Shown: positions 6,840 through 14,720 of the stretch, piece by piece
How the letters are laid out: every line of letters starts with the position of its first letter
Numbering within the stretch: position 1 is the first letter of the stretch
Assembly (NCBI GenBank): GCA_030038645.1
Contig: JASHSR010000519.1
Coordinates: forward strand, 1-27,050
Reading direction: 5' to 3'
Length of the DNA stretch: 27,050 nucleotides
Source of the DNA: Gammaproteobacteria bacterium
GTDB taxonomy: Bacteria; Pseudomonadota; Gammaproteobacteria; Steroidobacterales; Steroidobacteraceae
The notes under the pieces: model-generated
Told to the model about the DNA's origin: nothing
The model's database searches: none
The model's input: only the letters and a program-made list of their open reading frames with translations
Made by a program: the position numbers and the translations under genes

Positions 6840-8144
6840 ATGCGTGAGAGGCTCATCCTGTCCCTCGCCGTGGGGCTCATCGTGGGCGCCGTGGGTTGCG
6901 GAGGAGGGAGTGGGTCCGGCGGAGCGGCCGGTGGGGCCGCCGGTAACTCCGGGGGCGGGGGCTCGATCACTCCGACGGTGAGCGGCACCGGCACGGGCTC
7001 CCTCGCGAGCCTCGGCAGCAGCTCGGGATCGCCCAACGTCGCGACCGTCGTGGTCGACAGCGGTCCCGATCCTCAGGCCATCAGCGCCGTCAACGAGCTG
7101 TATGTGTCCGTCACGCTGTGCGAGCCGGGCAGCACCACGGCCTGCCAGACGATCGACCACGTCGAGATCGATACCGCCTCCGTCGGGCTCAGGATCCTCT
7201 CGTCGGCCCTCTCCTCGAACCTGTCGTTTGCGCAGGAGGTCGCGAACGGCAATCCGCTCGCTCGGTGCGAGGAATTCGCGGACGGCTACGTGTGGGGACC
7301 CGTCGTCATCGCGGATGTCCACCTCGCCGGGGAGACGGCCGCGAGCATTCCGGTGCACATCATCGGCGATCCCGACTACACGGGCGCGCCGTCGAGCTGC
7401 TTGGACGCCGGCCCCGGCTACAACGAGGGCGCCGTCGCGGCGCTCGGCGCGAACGGCATTCTGGGCATCGGCGTGATGTTGCAGGATTGCGGGTCCGCAT
7501 GCGCGCAATCGGCGATCGCCGCCGAGTACTACGGGTGTCCGCCGGGGGGCGCCTGCACGAGCACCACCGCGAGTCTCGCGCAGCAGGTGAGCAACCCCGT
7601 CGCGTCCTTCTCGGCCGACGACAACGGGGTCATCGTCGAGCTGCCTCAAATCGCCGCGGGCGGCGAGGCGACCGTCACGGGCTCGCTCGTGTTCGGGATC
7701 GACACGGAGAGCGACAACGAGAGCACCGGCGTGACCGTGCTCGAGGCCGATCCTCAGACGGCCGCGATCACGACGTACTACAACGGCGGCGCGCTGACCG
7801 ACAGCTACTTCGATACCGGATCGGATGCGTATTACTTCAACGACTCGAGCATCGCGGTGTGCGGTACCTACTACTGTCCCGCCTCGACGCTGACCCTCGG
7901 CGCGACGAACGAGAGCTACGATCAATCGGGCGCCACGTCGAATGTGACGTTCTCCGTCGCGAACGCCGATCAGCTCGCCGAAACGGGCAATGCAGCCTTC
8001 GACGACCTCGGAGCCCCGCTCACGAGCGGCCAGCCAGGCGCGGTCTTCGACTGGGGCCTGCCGTTCTTCTTCGGGCGCAACGTCTACATCGCCCTCGAAG
8101 GCGCGAACACCTCGGCGGGCGTCGGGCCGTTCTTCGCTTACTGA
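6840..8144 (+). CDS. DUF3443 lipoprotein, second copy (aspartic-peptidase-like motifs)
   Basis: A 434-residue paralogue of the preceding gene. The lipobox is Gly-Ala-Val-Gly-Cys20, followed by a Gly/Ser/Ala linker (to about residue 65) instead of the poly-Ser of copy one. The body aligns through 'ATVVVDSGP', 'CQTIDHVEIDTASVGLRIL' (Asp111, with Ala at the usual Gly), 'FADGYVWGPVVIADV', 'NGILGIG' (205-211), 'NGVIVELP', 'YFDTGSDAYYFND' (intact second motif, Asp325) and 'FDWGLPFFFGRNVYIAL'. It lies 102 bp after copy one on the same strand. That gap holds a TACGAT that could serve as its own -10 element. The pair looks like a tandem duplication that has diverged considerably. Biological role unknown; outer-membrane or periplasmic location is inferred from the lipobox. 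Confidence 0.87.
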   Translation: MRERLILSLAVGLIVGAVGCGGGSGSGGAAGGAAGNSGGGGSITPTVSGTGTGSLASLGSSSGSPNVATVVVDSGPDPQAISAVNELYVSVTLCEPGSTTACQTIDHVEIDTASVGLRILSSALSSNLSFAQEVANGNPLARCEEFADGYVWGPVVIADVHLAGETAASIPVHIIGDPDYTGAPSSCLDAGPGYNEGAVAALGANGILGIGVMLQDCGSACAQSAIAAEYYGCPPGGACTSTTASLAQQVSNPVASFSADDNGVIVELPQIAAGGEATVTGSLVFGIDTESDNESTGVTVLEADPQTAAITTYYNGGALTDSYFDTGSDAYYFNDSSIAVCGTYYCPASTLTLGATNESYDQSGATSNVTFSVANADQLAETGNAAFDDLGAPLTSGQPGAVFDWGLPFFFGRNVYIALEGANTSAGVGPFFAY

Positions 8145-8232
8145 CCCCGGCCCGCGCCGCCGGCATTGGCCCGTCGCGCTCTCGCGGCGCAGGCGGCTCG
8201 GCACCCGGGGCGGGGCTGCCGCGGCGGCCCTC

Positions 8233-9519
8233 ATGTACAATGAATATTTTACGGGAGCATTCCCCATTCGCGGGCGCGTTTCAGCCTCCCCGGATCCAAG
8301 CCCCGGCCGGCAGGCGGCGGGCTTCTCGAGAGCGGGACGGGCCTCATCGCACATCAACCGCGCGCTGCGCGAGCTGCGCGGTACGGCGCGCTACCGCCTC
8401 GGGCAGGCTGCCGCACGGCTGATCGGGCCGCGCTCCTACGCCACGGAGCTGCGGCCGCAGGAGATCTCGAGCGTCCTCATCTGCCGCATCAACGCCCGCA
8501 TGGGCAATGCGGTGTTCCTCACGCCGCTCATCGAGCGGATCCACGAGCTGCTGCCGCACGCCTGCATCGATCTCGCGACGGCGTATCCGCAGGGCGAGGA
8601 TCTGCTCGGGGCTCTCCCCGGCGTGCGCCGGGTCATCCGCTTCCCCTACAAGGGCGCGCACCTCGTTTGGCAGTACCTCGCGGCCGTCCGGCGCTTGCGT
8701 CGCGAGCGCTTCGACCTCGCCATCGACCCGGCGCCGAACTCGACGAGCGGGCGCATCGCTCTGATGCTTGCCCGGGCTCGCTATCGGCTCGGCTATGCGA
8801 CCGACTGCCAGTGGGCGCCCCTCACTCATGCCGTCCCGCTGCCGCAGGCCATGATGCATCAGGCCGTGCAGCCGGCGTTCCTGCTGAGTCGCGCGCTCGG
8901 AGCCGACTGCGATCCGCGGGAAGTGAGGCTGTGGCTTCCCCTCGAGCCGCGGGAGATCGAGGCAGGCCGCGCCGCCATCGCGCGCGCCATCGCGGCGAGA
9001 GGCCTCGGCGGGATGCCGCAGGCGCCCGAGACCCCGGAGCCCACAGCTCGAGCGTTCGGCTTCTTCGCCCACGCCACGGGTCTCAAAGACGTGGGTCCGC
9101 CCTATTGGCACGCGTTCTGGGATGCCTTCCTCGCGCTGCAGCCGGAGGCGATTCCCATCGAGATTCTGCCTTCGCCGGGGAGCGCGCCGACCGACCCGCG
9201 CGTCGCGTCCGTGCACTTTCCGTCGCCGCGAGCCTTGACGGCCGCCATCTCCACGATGCGCATGTTCGTCTCCGCGGACACCGGGCCGATGCATCTTGCG
9301 AGCTCGACGGCCGCTGCGACGGTCGGGCTGTTCCGGGCTTCGGACCCTGCACTCTACGGTCCGCTCAAGCCCCGTGATCTCGCGCTCGACGTCACTCGGT
9401 ACTCGCCGCGTGCCGCCGCGGAGTGCTGCCAGCGCATCTGGCGAGAATCGACCGTGGAGGCGGCGGGACGGGGAGGTGAGCCCATGCCGTCACCCGCATC
9501 GAAGGGAGTTGCGGTATGA
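8233..9519 (+). CDS. GT9 (heptosyltransferase-like) glycosyltransferase
   Basis: About 428 residues if translation begins at ATG 8233. The conserved domain starts near residue 75 with 'EISSVLICRINARMGNAVFLTPLIERIHE', the GT9 N-terminal motif of heptosyltransferases. It ends with 'MFVSADTGPMHLASS', the nucleotide-sugar-binding signature. The middle holds 'LPGVRRVIRFP' and 'FDLAIDPAPNSTSGRIALMLARARYRLGY'. The family transfers ADP-heptose or related sugars to LPS core or other acceptors at the inner face of the inner membrane; the acceptor cannot be told here. The start is uncertain: ATG 8233 sits beside TACAAT (8236-8241), a good -10 box, so a later start is possible, but I see no clear alternative. 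The stop overlaps the next gene by 4 bases (ATGA), an odd partner for a glycosyltransferase. Confidence 0.82.
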   Translation: MYNEYFTGAFPIRGRVSASPDPSPGRQAAGFSRAGRASSHINRALRELRGTARYRLGQAAARLIGPRSYATELRPQEISSVLICRINARMGNAVFLTPLIERIHELLPHACIDLATAYPQGEDLLGALPGVRRVIRFPYKGAHLVWQYLAAVRRLRRERFDLAIDPAPNSTSGRIALMLARARYRLGYATDCQWAPLTHAVPLPQAMMHQAVQPAFLLSRALGADCDPREVRLWLPLEPREIEAGRAAIARAIAARGLGGMPQAPETPEPTARAFGFFAHATGLKDVGPPYWHAFWDAFLALQPEAIPIEILPSPGSAPTDPRVASVHFPSPRALTAAISTMRMFVSADTGPMHLASSTAAATVGLFRASDPALYGPLKPRDLALDVTRYSPRAAAECCQRIWRESTVEAAGRGGEPMPSPASKGVAV

Positions 9520-11024
9520 CGTACATGCCCGAGAGTCGTGCGGCCGGAGCCCGTCGCGCCAGCGAGGTATTGCGGCGCCTTCGCGAGCGCCCCCCGGCTC
9601 TCTGGTATCGCGGGGAGCTCGTGAGGGACGTGACGGAGCACCCGGCGCTGCGGGGCGGTGTGCAAACGCTCGCGAGTCTTTACGACCTGCAATGGGAGCA
9701 GCCGTCCGTCACGCTCTACGAGTCGCCGGCGACCGGCAATCGGGTCTCCCGCGCGTTCATGATGCCGAAGACGCACGAGGAGCTCGCGAGCGTGAGCCGC
9801 GCGATGAAGGCCTGGGAGGACCACACGCATGGCATGATGGGCCGCGTGCCGAATTACCTGAGCCGCGCGATGACCGGGTATGCGGCCGGCAGCCGCTTTC
9901 TCGGCGAGGCCGATCCGCGCTTCGGCGTCAATGCCGTGCGCCAGTACGAGTACCTGCGCGAGAGCGACCTGTGCCTCACGCACACGTTGATCACTCCGCA
10001 GGCCAACCGCGCGCAAAGCCTCGCCAAGCAGGCGGATCCCTATCTCGCGGCCCGCGTCAAGGAGGAGACCGACGCCGGGCTCGTGATCCGTGGCTGCCGG
10101 ATGCTCGCGACGCTACCGGTTTGCGACGAGATCATGGTGTTCCCCTCGACGCTGCTGCGCAGCCCGGTCGAGGATGCTCCGTATGCCTTCGGCTTTTGCA
10201 TCCCGAGCGACACGCCGGGCCTCAGGTTCATCTGCCGCGAGAGCGTCGATTACGGGCGCTCGCATTTCGATCATCCGCTCGGATCGCGGTTCGAGGAGAT
10301 GGACGCCGTCGTCGTGTTCGACGACGTGCTCGTCCCGTGGGAGAGGGTGCTCCTGTACCGCGATGTCGAGCGCTGCAATCAGGCTTATGCGCGCACCGGC
10401 GCCATCGTGCACATGACGCACCAGGTGGTCGTCAAGAACATCGCCAAATGCGAATTTGTGCTGGGACTCGCCTCGCTCCTCGTGAGCGCGATCGGCGTCG
10501 AGGTCTTCCAGCACATCCAGGAGAAGCTCGCGGAGCTCTGGGTCAACCTCACGACCATGCGGGCGTTCCTGCGCACCGCGGAGGCGGACGCCGCCCTCGA
10601 CGAGTGGGGCGTGATGCGCCCGGCGTGGGATCCTCTCGATGCGGCGCGGAATTTGTTCCCGCGGCTGTATCCGCGCATGGTGGAGATCATCCAGCAGATC
10701 GGCGCGAGCGGCCTCGTCGCGATGCCGACGGAGCGGGACCTGAAGGGTCCGCTCGCCGAGGACGTGAGAAAGTACTACCAGGCGGCGCGCGCCGAGGCGT
10801 TCGACCGCATTCCGCTCTTTCGCCTGGCCTGGGACGCCTCGCTCTCCGCGTTCGGCTCGCGACAGGTGCTCTACGAGCGCTTCTTCTTCGGAGATCCCGT
10901 GAGAATGGCCGGCGCGCTCGTGACCGGCCATCAGTCGCAGATCCAGCTCTGCGCGGAGAAGGTGCGCGAGTTCGTGCGGCTCGGGCGCGACGAGGCCTTC
11001 GCGGCCGCGGATCGCCCGGTATGA
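9516..11024 (+). CDS. HpaB-family FADH2-dependent aromatic monooxygenase, large component
   Basis: A 502-residue member of the HpaB/PvcC/4-hydroxybutyryl-CoA dehydratase-like flavoprotein family. The typical N-terminal 'RELVRDVTEHPALRGG'-like segment is present (here 'YRGELVRDVTEHPALRGG'). Arg110, Tyr114 ('GRVPNY') and His156 ('LTHTLITPQ') match the phenol-binding Arg/Tyr/His set of HpaB. 'FEEMDAVVVFDDVLVPWERVLLYRDVERCN' is the family's central signature. With reduced flavin from a partner reductase it would ortho-hydroxylate a phenol such as 4-hydroxyphenylacetate, tyrosine or coumarate; the substrate is not evident. No catechol-cleavage (hpaD-like) genes accompany it, so a biosynthetic role is as likely as degradation. 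It is coupled to the GT9 gene by an ATGA overlap, and the reductase follows 64 bp downstream. Confidence 0.88.
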   Translation: MTYMPESRAAGARRASEVLRRLRERPPALWYRGELVRDVTEHPALRGGVQTLASLYDLQWEQPSVTLYESPATGNRVSRAFMMPKTHEELASVSRAMKAWEDHTHGMMGRVPNYLSRAMTGYAAGSRFLGEADPRFGVNAVRQYEYLRESDLCLTHTLITPQANRAQSLAKQADPYLAARVKEETDAGLVIRGCRMLATLPVCDEIMVFPSTLLRSPVEDAPYAFGFCIPSDTPGLRFICRESVDYGRSHFDHPLGSRFEEMDAVVVFDDVLVPWERVLLYRDVERCNQAYARTGAIVHMTHQVVVKNIAKCEFVLGLASLLVSAIGVEVFQHIQEKLAELWVNLTTMRAFLRTAEADAALDEWGVMRPAWDPLDAARNLFPRLYPRMVEIIQQIGASGLVAMPTERDLKGPLAEDVRKYYQAARAEAFDRIPLFRLAWDASLSAFGSRQVLYERFFFGDPVRMAGALVTGHQSQIQLCAEKVREFVRLGRDEAFAAADRPV

Positions 11025-11088
11025 GGGGCGAGCGCGTCCCCGAGATGGGAGGCAAGCGCCTCACGCGCGCGGCCCGAAGGGTTGCCCG

Positions 11089-11706
11089 ATGAGCGCCGGT
11101 AGTGGCGACAGCGCCCCTGGCGGTGGCGCCCGCAGCGGCGGCAGTGGCGGCAGCGCCGCCGGCGGCGAGGCGCGTGCCTTTCGCGACGTGGCAGGCTTGC
11201 TTGCGAGCGGCGTCGCCATCGTGACGATGGAAGCGCAAGGCGAGGTTCGCGCGATGACCGCCAACGCCGTTGCCTCTCTGTCGCTCGATCCCATGCTCAT
11301 GCTGTTCTGTCCGGCGAAGAAGGCGCGGCTCGCCCGCCATCTCGAGCGCATGAGGCAGTTCACGCTCAATTTTCTGCGGGAGGATCAGGAGCAGCTCTCG
11401 AGCTACTTCGCCGGAGGCTGGCGGGAATCGGCGCCGCCGCCGTTCCGATTCGTGCCGTCGCAGGCGGGCCCGCGCCTCGAGGGCAGCCTCGCCTCGATCG
11501 GTTGCGACGTGGAGCGAGTGAGCGACGGAGGCGATCACTGGATCGTGATCGGGCGCGTCATCACGATGCATCGCGGCGTCGAGCCGCACCGCCCGCTCGT
11601 CTTCTTCGCGGGCCAGTACCGCGCGGTGGATTTCTCCTCGGGGAGCCCGGCGCCGGATCTGACACAGGTCCTCGATGAGCCGCCGCACGTCTTCTATCAA
11701 CACTGA
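11089..11706 (+). CDS. HpaC-like flavin reductase component
   Basis: 205 residues. After a Gly/Ser/Ala-rich, probably disordered N-terminus (residues 1-28, unusual for the family) comes the flavin-reductase domain: 'FRDVAGLLASGVAIVTM', 'AMTANAVASLSLDPMLMLFC', 'MRQFTLNFLREDQEQLSSYFAG' and 'DHWIVIGRVITM'. The family reduces FMN or FAD with NAD(P)H and passes the free reduced flavin to the HpaB oxygenase. The position immediately after the HpaB gene makes the two-component assignment secure. ATG 11089 has an AGGG about eight bases upstream. 'EQLSSYFAG' matches the segment typical of HpaC and related monooxygenase reductases. Confidence 0.88.
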   Translation: MSAGSGDSAPGGGARSGGSGGSAAGGEARAFRDVAGLLASGVAIVTMEAQGEVRAMTANAVASLSLDPMLMLFCPAKKARLARHLERMRQFTLNFLREDQEQLSSYFAGGWRESAPPPFRFVPSQAGPRLEGSLASIGCDVERVSDGGDHWIVIGRVITMHRGVEPHRPLVFFAGQYRAVDFSSGSPAPDLTQVLDEPPHVFYQH

Positions 11707-11736
11707 ATCAGCGCTTTGAGCCGCCGACTGTCGTAA

Positions 11737-11755
11737 GCGCCCCGAGCTGGGGCGC
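11737..11755 (+). terminator. GC hairpin after the flavin reductase gene
   Basis: A perfect 7-bp inverted repeat (GCGCCCC / GGGGCGC) with a 5-base loop starts 31 bases after the stop. No T-run follows. It is placed where a transcript end is expected, but the lack of U makes intrinsic termination weak. Confidence 0.35.
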
Positions 11756-11853
11756 CGTCCGTGGCCCCGACTGCGGCCCATTCCGGCGCACGCCCCACTG
11801 CACCGCTGACGCTCGGCTCACGGCGCGTCTGTCGGCGCCTCTGCCACCGGCGA

Positions 11854-11874
11854 GCCGCCGCGTCGAGCGGCGGC
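11854..11874. repeat. Perfect 8-bp inverted repeat in the intergenic region
   Basis: GCCGCCGC and GCGGCGGC flank a 5-base loop, about 100 bases before the retropepsin-like gene. It could be an extra terminator element or an operator. A TATCAT at 11905-11910 just downstream is a possible -10 box for the gene at 11972. Nothing else is recognisable in the 265-base gap. Confidence 0.35.
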
Positions 11875-11971
11875 ACCGGGCCGGTCGGCTCGACTGGGGC
11901 GGTGTATCATCGCCTTGCCTTCGCGGTTCGGGTGAGTCGGATCCGGCAACGCTCATGGCCGCTCAAATCTC

Positions 11972-12982
11972 ATGACCGCTCCACGCTTTCGGACGGCTCG
12001 GCGGCTCGCAGGGGCCGGAGCTTTGTCCGGCCTGCTGTGGTGTGCCGTCGCGGCCGCGAGCGGTCCGGCGAATCCCCCAGCCTCACAGGCGCCGCACACC
12101 GCGCCGAATCAGGAAGTCTCGGTTCAGGCGCCGGAGCCGCGGTATGCCGCCCCGACGCTCCGCGATCAGATCGGCCGGATCTGGGCGCCCGTGTACATCG
12201 ACGGCAAGGGTCCGTTCCGCTTGGTGCTCGACACCGGCGCCAGCCACTCTGCGGTGACCGCATCGGTGGCTCGGGCGCTCGGCATCGCGCTCGACGGCTC
12301 GAGCCCGATCAAGCTCAACGGCGTGACGGGCTGGGCGGCCGTTCCGGCGATCCGCGTCGAGAGCCTGCTCGTCGGCGATCTGCTCATGAAGTCGATCGAG
12401 CTGCCGATCGTGCCGGATGCGCTCGGCGGCGCGGACGGCGTGCTCGGTACCGAGGGCCTGCTCGACAAGCGCATCGACATCGACTTCCGCAACGATCGCA
12501 TCACCATCAAGCGCTCGCACGACCGCCCCGCGCCGTACGGCTACGTCACGGTTCCGCTCGAGATCTCGAGGAACCGCCTGCTGACGACCGACGCATACGT
12601 GGGCTCGATCCGCGTCACGGCCGTGATCGACACCGGGGCACAATCGAGCGTCGCCAATCTGGCGCTACGCAAGGCGCTGCTGCAGCGGCGGTCGCATTAC
12701 GCCTTCTCGCAGGACCGGATCATCGGCGCGACCGACACGGTGGCCGAAGGCGACGGCACCGGCATTCCGGCGATCTCTCTCGGAGACATCCAGATCTGGG
12801 GCGCTCACATCACCTTGGGCGACATGCACATCTTCGATGTGTGGAAGATGACGAGCAAGCCCGCCATCCTGATCGGCATGGACGCCCTCGGCCGGGTGGA
12901 CGAGCTCGTCATCGACTACCGCCGGGGCGAGCTACAGATCCTCACGCACCACTCCGGCTTCGGGCCGCTCATTCAACGGTGA
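11972..12982 (+). CDS. Exported two-domain retropepsin-like aspartic protease
   Basis: 336 residues with an Arg-rich N-terminus and hydrophobic signal segment (about 12-30), followed by a Pro/Ala/Gln linker. Two retropepsin-like halves follow. The first has 'FRLVLDTGASHSAV' (Asp87) and closes with 'GADGVLGTEGLLDKRIDIDFRNDRITI'. The second has 'VTAVIDTGAQSSVAN' (Asp220) and closes with 'AILIGMDALGRVDELVIDYRRGELQI'. Each half thus has the Asp-Thr-Gly catalytic triad and the hydrophobic-hydrophobic-Gly element. A single chain could form the active dimer that retroviral proteases build from two chains. Role and substrate are unknown; periplasmic location is inferred. The ribosome site is weak. 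It appears to be a single-gene unit, convergent with the gene on the other strand. Confidence 0.85.
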   Translation: MTAPRFRTARRLAGAGALSGLLWCAVAAASGPANPPASQAPHTAPNQEVSVQAPEPRYAAPTLRDQIGRIWAPVYIDGKGPFRLVLDTGASHSAVTASVARALGIALDGSSPIKLNGVTGWAAVPAIRVESLLVGDLLMKSIELPIVPDALGGADGVLGTEGLLDKRIDIDFRNDRITIKRSHDRPAPYGYVTVPLEISRNRLLTTDAYVGSIRVTAVIDTGAQSSVANLALRKALLQRRSHYAFSQDRIIGATDTVAEGDGTGIPAISLGDIQIWGAHITLGDMHIFDVWKMTSKPAILIGMDALGRVDELVIDYRRGELQILTHHSGFGPLIQR

Positions 12983-13066
12983 CGGATTTCGTGAGCTGCC
13001 GTCCAGCCCCGATCCGGCTTCGCACCGTTCCTGAGGTGGGTCGCCGGCAGGTCGGGCGGTGCACGC

Positions 13067-13609
13067 TCACGGGCTCGCCAGCATCAAGACGGCGCAGAGC
13101 GGGGCGGCGACGCCGCAAAGCGCCGTCACGATGAGCTTCTGCCAAAACGCAATCTCCCGATCCCGGTCGGAGTCGAAGCCGTGCGCGGCCGTCGGATCGC
13201 GGCGAAAGCGGCGCAGGCGGTGGCCGACGCCAATGTGCCCGAGCAGGACGAGCGAGAAGGTGACGAGCAGCAGGCCGCCGAGCGGCGAGCGGCCGTGCGC
13301 CGCGGCGAGCAGTCCCGGTTGCACCTTCAGGCAGACCCCCGCGGCGATCGAGAACAGCGCGATGCTCGGCATGAGCACGAAGAGGGCGATGACCTCGGCG
13401 AGCGCTCGAGTGTACGCACGCGAGCCGCGGCCGCGTCCGTCGCGCTGGGCCTGAGCGAGTCGTCGAAGGAAGTACCGCGTGATGGGGCCCGGTCGTCCGA
13501 GCTTGCGTTTGCGTTCCGTTCTCAATGCATCCGTCTCGCGCCGTCGCCTCGCGCGCAGCCCCCGGGTTGCCTTTCCTGAAATCGCGCGACGCGCCGGAAG
13601 ATAAACCAA
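13067..13609 (-). CDS. Hypothetical membrane protein with three predicted helices
   Basis: I do not recognise the family. The 180-residue frame has a very basic N-terminal part, then three hydrophobic stretches ('EVIALFVLMPSIALFSIAAGVCL', 'GGLLLVTFSLVLLGHIGVG' and 'LIVTALCGVAAPLCAVLMLA', each slightly interrupted), separated by an Arg-rich loop 'HRLRRFRRD'. The start is uncertain: TTG 13609 gives the longest form, and TTG 13525 would start just before 'RTERKRKLGRPG' and may be closer to the truth. No ATG is available in frame near the N-terminus. It stands alone, convergent with the retropepsin-like gene and divergent from uppP. An inner-membrane location is inferred from hydrophobicity only. 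Confidence 0.6.
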   Translation of the reverse strand: MVYLPARRAISGKATRGLRARRRRETDALRTERKRKLGRPGPITRYFLRRLAQAQRDGRGRGSRAYTRALAEVIALFVLMPSIALFSIAAGVCLKVQPGLLAAAHGRSPLGGLLLVTFSLVLLGHIGVGHRLRRFRRDPTAAHGFDSDRDREIAFWQKLIVTALCGVAAPLCAVLMLASP

Positions 13610-13751
13610 GACGGCCGGATCGCCAAGCGACTACGTCACACGCGGCTTGGGGCGGCGACGCTTTGAAGCGCGAGCTCGACAGGGTTGACGGGCTGGACCA
13701 CCGCTGGTGTAGTGCCGCGGTTGTGAAGCCACGACGTGAAAGGCACGAGGC

Positions 13752-14612
13752 ATGGGCATGTCGGTCATCCAGGTCGTCTCTCTCGCCATCATCCAGGGGC
13801 TCGCGGAGCTGCTCCCGGTCTCGAGCTCCGCGCACGTGGTGGTGGCCGAGAAGCTCATGGGCCTCGACCCGTCGGCTCCGGCGCTCACGCTGCTTCTGGT
13901 GCTGCTCCACACCGGTACGATGGTCGCGGTCATCGTGTATTTCTGGCGCGACTGGCGGCGGAGCTACTTCTCCTCGGTCGATACCTTCGTGCGCTTCGGC
14001 GTGCTCGTCGTCATCGCGACGGGCCTCACGGGGGCGATCGGAGAGTTGGTGGCGCACGTCCTGCGCAAGGTCTTTCTGGGCTCGAACCCTCACGCGGACG
14101 TGGAGGATCTGTTCGGCCACCTCGAGTTGATCGCGCCGGCGTTGTTCGCCGTGGGGATCCTGATCATCGTCTCGTACTTCCTCGAGCGACGCATCGCCAA
14201 GGCCGAGGCGCTCACCGTCCGCCAGTCCGTGGTGATCGGGCTCGTACAGGGCTTGTCCCTGCCGTTTCGGGGGTTCTCGCGCTCGGGCGCGACGATCTCC
14301 GTCGCGATGCTGGCCGGCGTCGAGAAAGCGGCGGCGGAGGCCTTCAGCTTCGCGCTCGCCGTGGTGCTCACCCCGCCCGTCGTCGTACGCGAGGCGTTGC
14401 GCCTCGAGAAGGACGGCGCGTCCCTCAGCGCCACGGCCATGCGCTCCGCCGTGGGGCTCGACATCCTCGGCGGCGTGCTGGCGTTCGGCGCCGGGCTGCT
14501 CGCGCTCAAGTGGATCAGCGTCTGGCTCGAGCGGGGGCGATGGTACTATTTCGGAGGCTATTGCATGGTTGCTGCGGTCGCCGTGGCGCTTCTGCATCAC
14601 GCCGGATACTGA
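13752..14612 (+). CDS. uppP: Undecaprenyl-diphosphatase
   Basis: A 286-residue polytopic inner-membrane enzyme (BacA/UppP family) that removes a phosphate from undecaprenyl pyrophosphate to recycle the lipid carrier for peptidoglycan and other polymers. The first active-site motif 'QGLAELLPVSSSAH' (Gln15, Glu19, His28) fits the family's (E/Q)xxxE-PVSSxxH pattern. The second is 'RGFSRSGATIS' (173-183), with Ser176-Arg177-Ser178. In most members this motif begins Pro-Gly, but here Arg173 replaces the Pro. About eight hydrophobic segments cover the chain, and the length is normal (E. coli 273). The catalytic Arg and the Glu residues remain, so activity is likely. Overexpression of the family can confer bacitracin resistance. 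The start is ATG 13752; ATG 13758 two codons later is equally possible. Confidence 0.93.
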   Translation: MGMSVIQVVSLAIIQGLAELLPVSSSAHVVVAEKLMGLDPSAPALTLLLVLLHTGTMVAVIVYFWRDWRRSYFSSVDTFVRFGVLVVIATGLTGAIGELVAHVLRKVFLGSNPHADVEDLFGHLELIAPALFAVGILIIVSYFLERRIAKAEALTVRQSVVIGLVQGLSLPFRGFSRSGATISVAMLAGVEKAAAEAFSFALAVVLTPPVVVREALRLEKDGASLSATAMRSAVGLDILGGVLAFGAGLLALKWISVWLERGRWYYFGGYCMVAAVAVALLHHAGY

Positions 14613-14641
14613 GCCGCTCGATGCCGGTCCGGCCGAGCGGC
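14613..14641 (+). terminator. 8-bp hairpin immediately after uppP
   Basis: GCCGCTCG (14613-14620) and CGAGCGGC (14634-14641) are perfect inverted copies, and the 13-base loop itself contains GCCGG/CCGGC. The structure starts on the base after the uppP stop. No T-run follows, so it is a possible but unusual terminator. Confidence 0.4.
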
Positions 14642-14720
14642 CGCCCGATGCTCGAGGCTCGGCGGGGCATGTCGCACGCGAGCGTCAGAGCGGATACAGC
14701 GAGCGCCGGAGGGGATTCCG

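Noticed and set aside
12969..14600. A 543-residue minus-strand frame opposite uppP.
   Set aside because: No motif or signal and no ribosome site; it is the complement of uppP and of the short membrane protein region.
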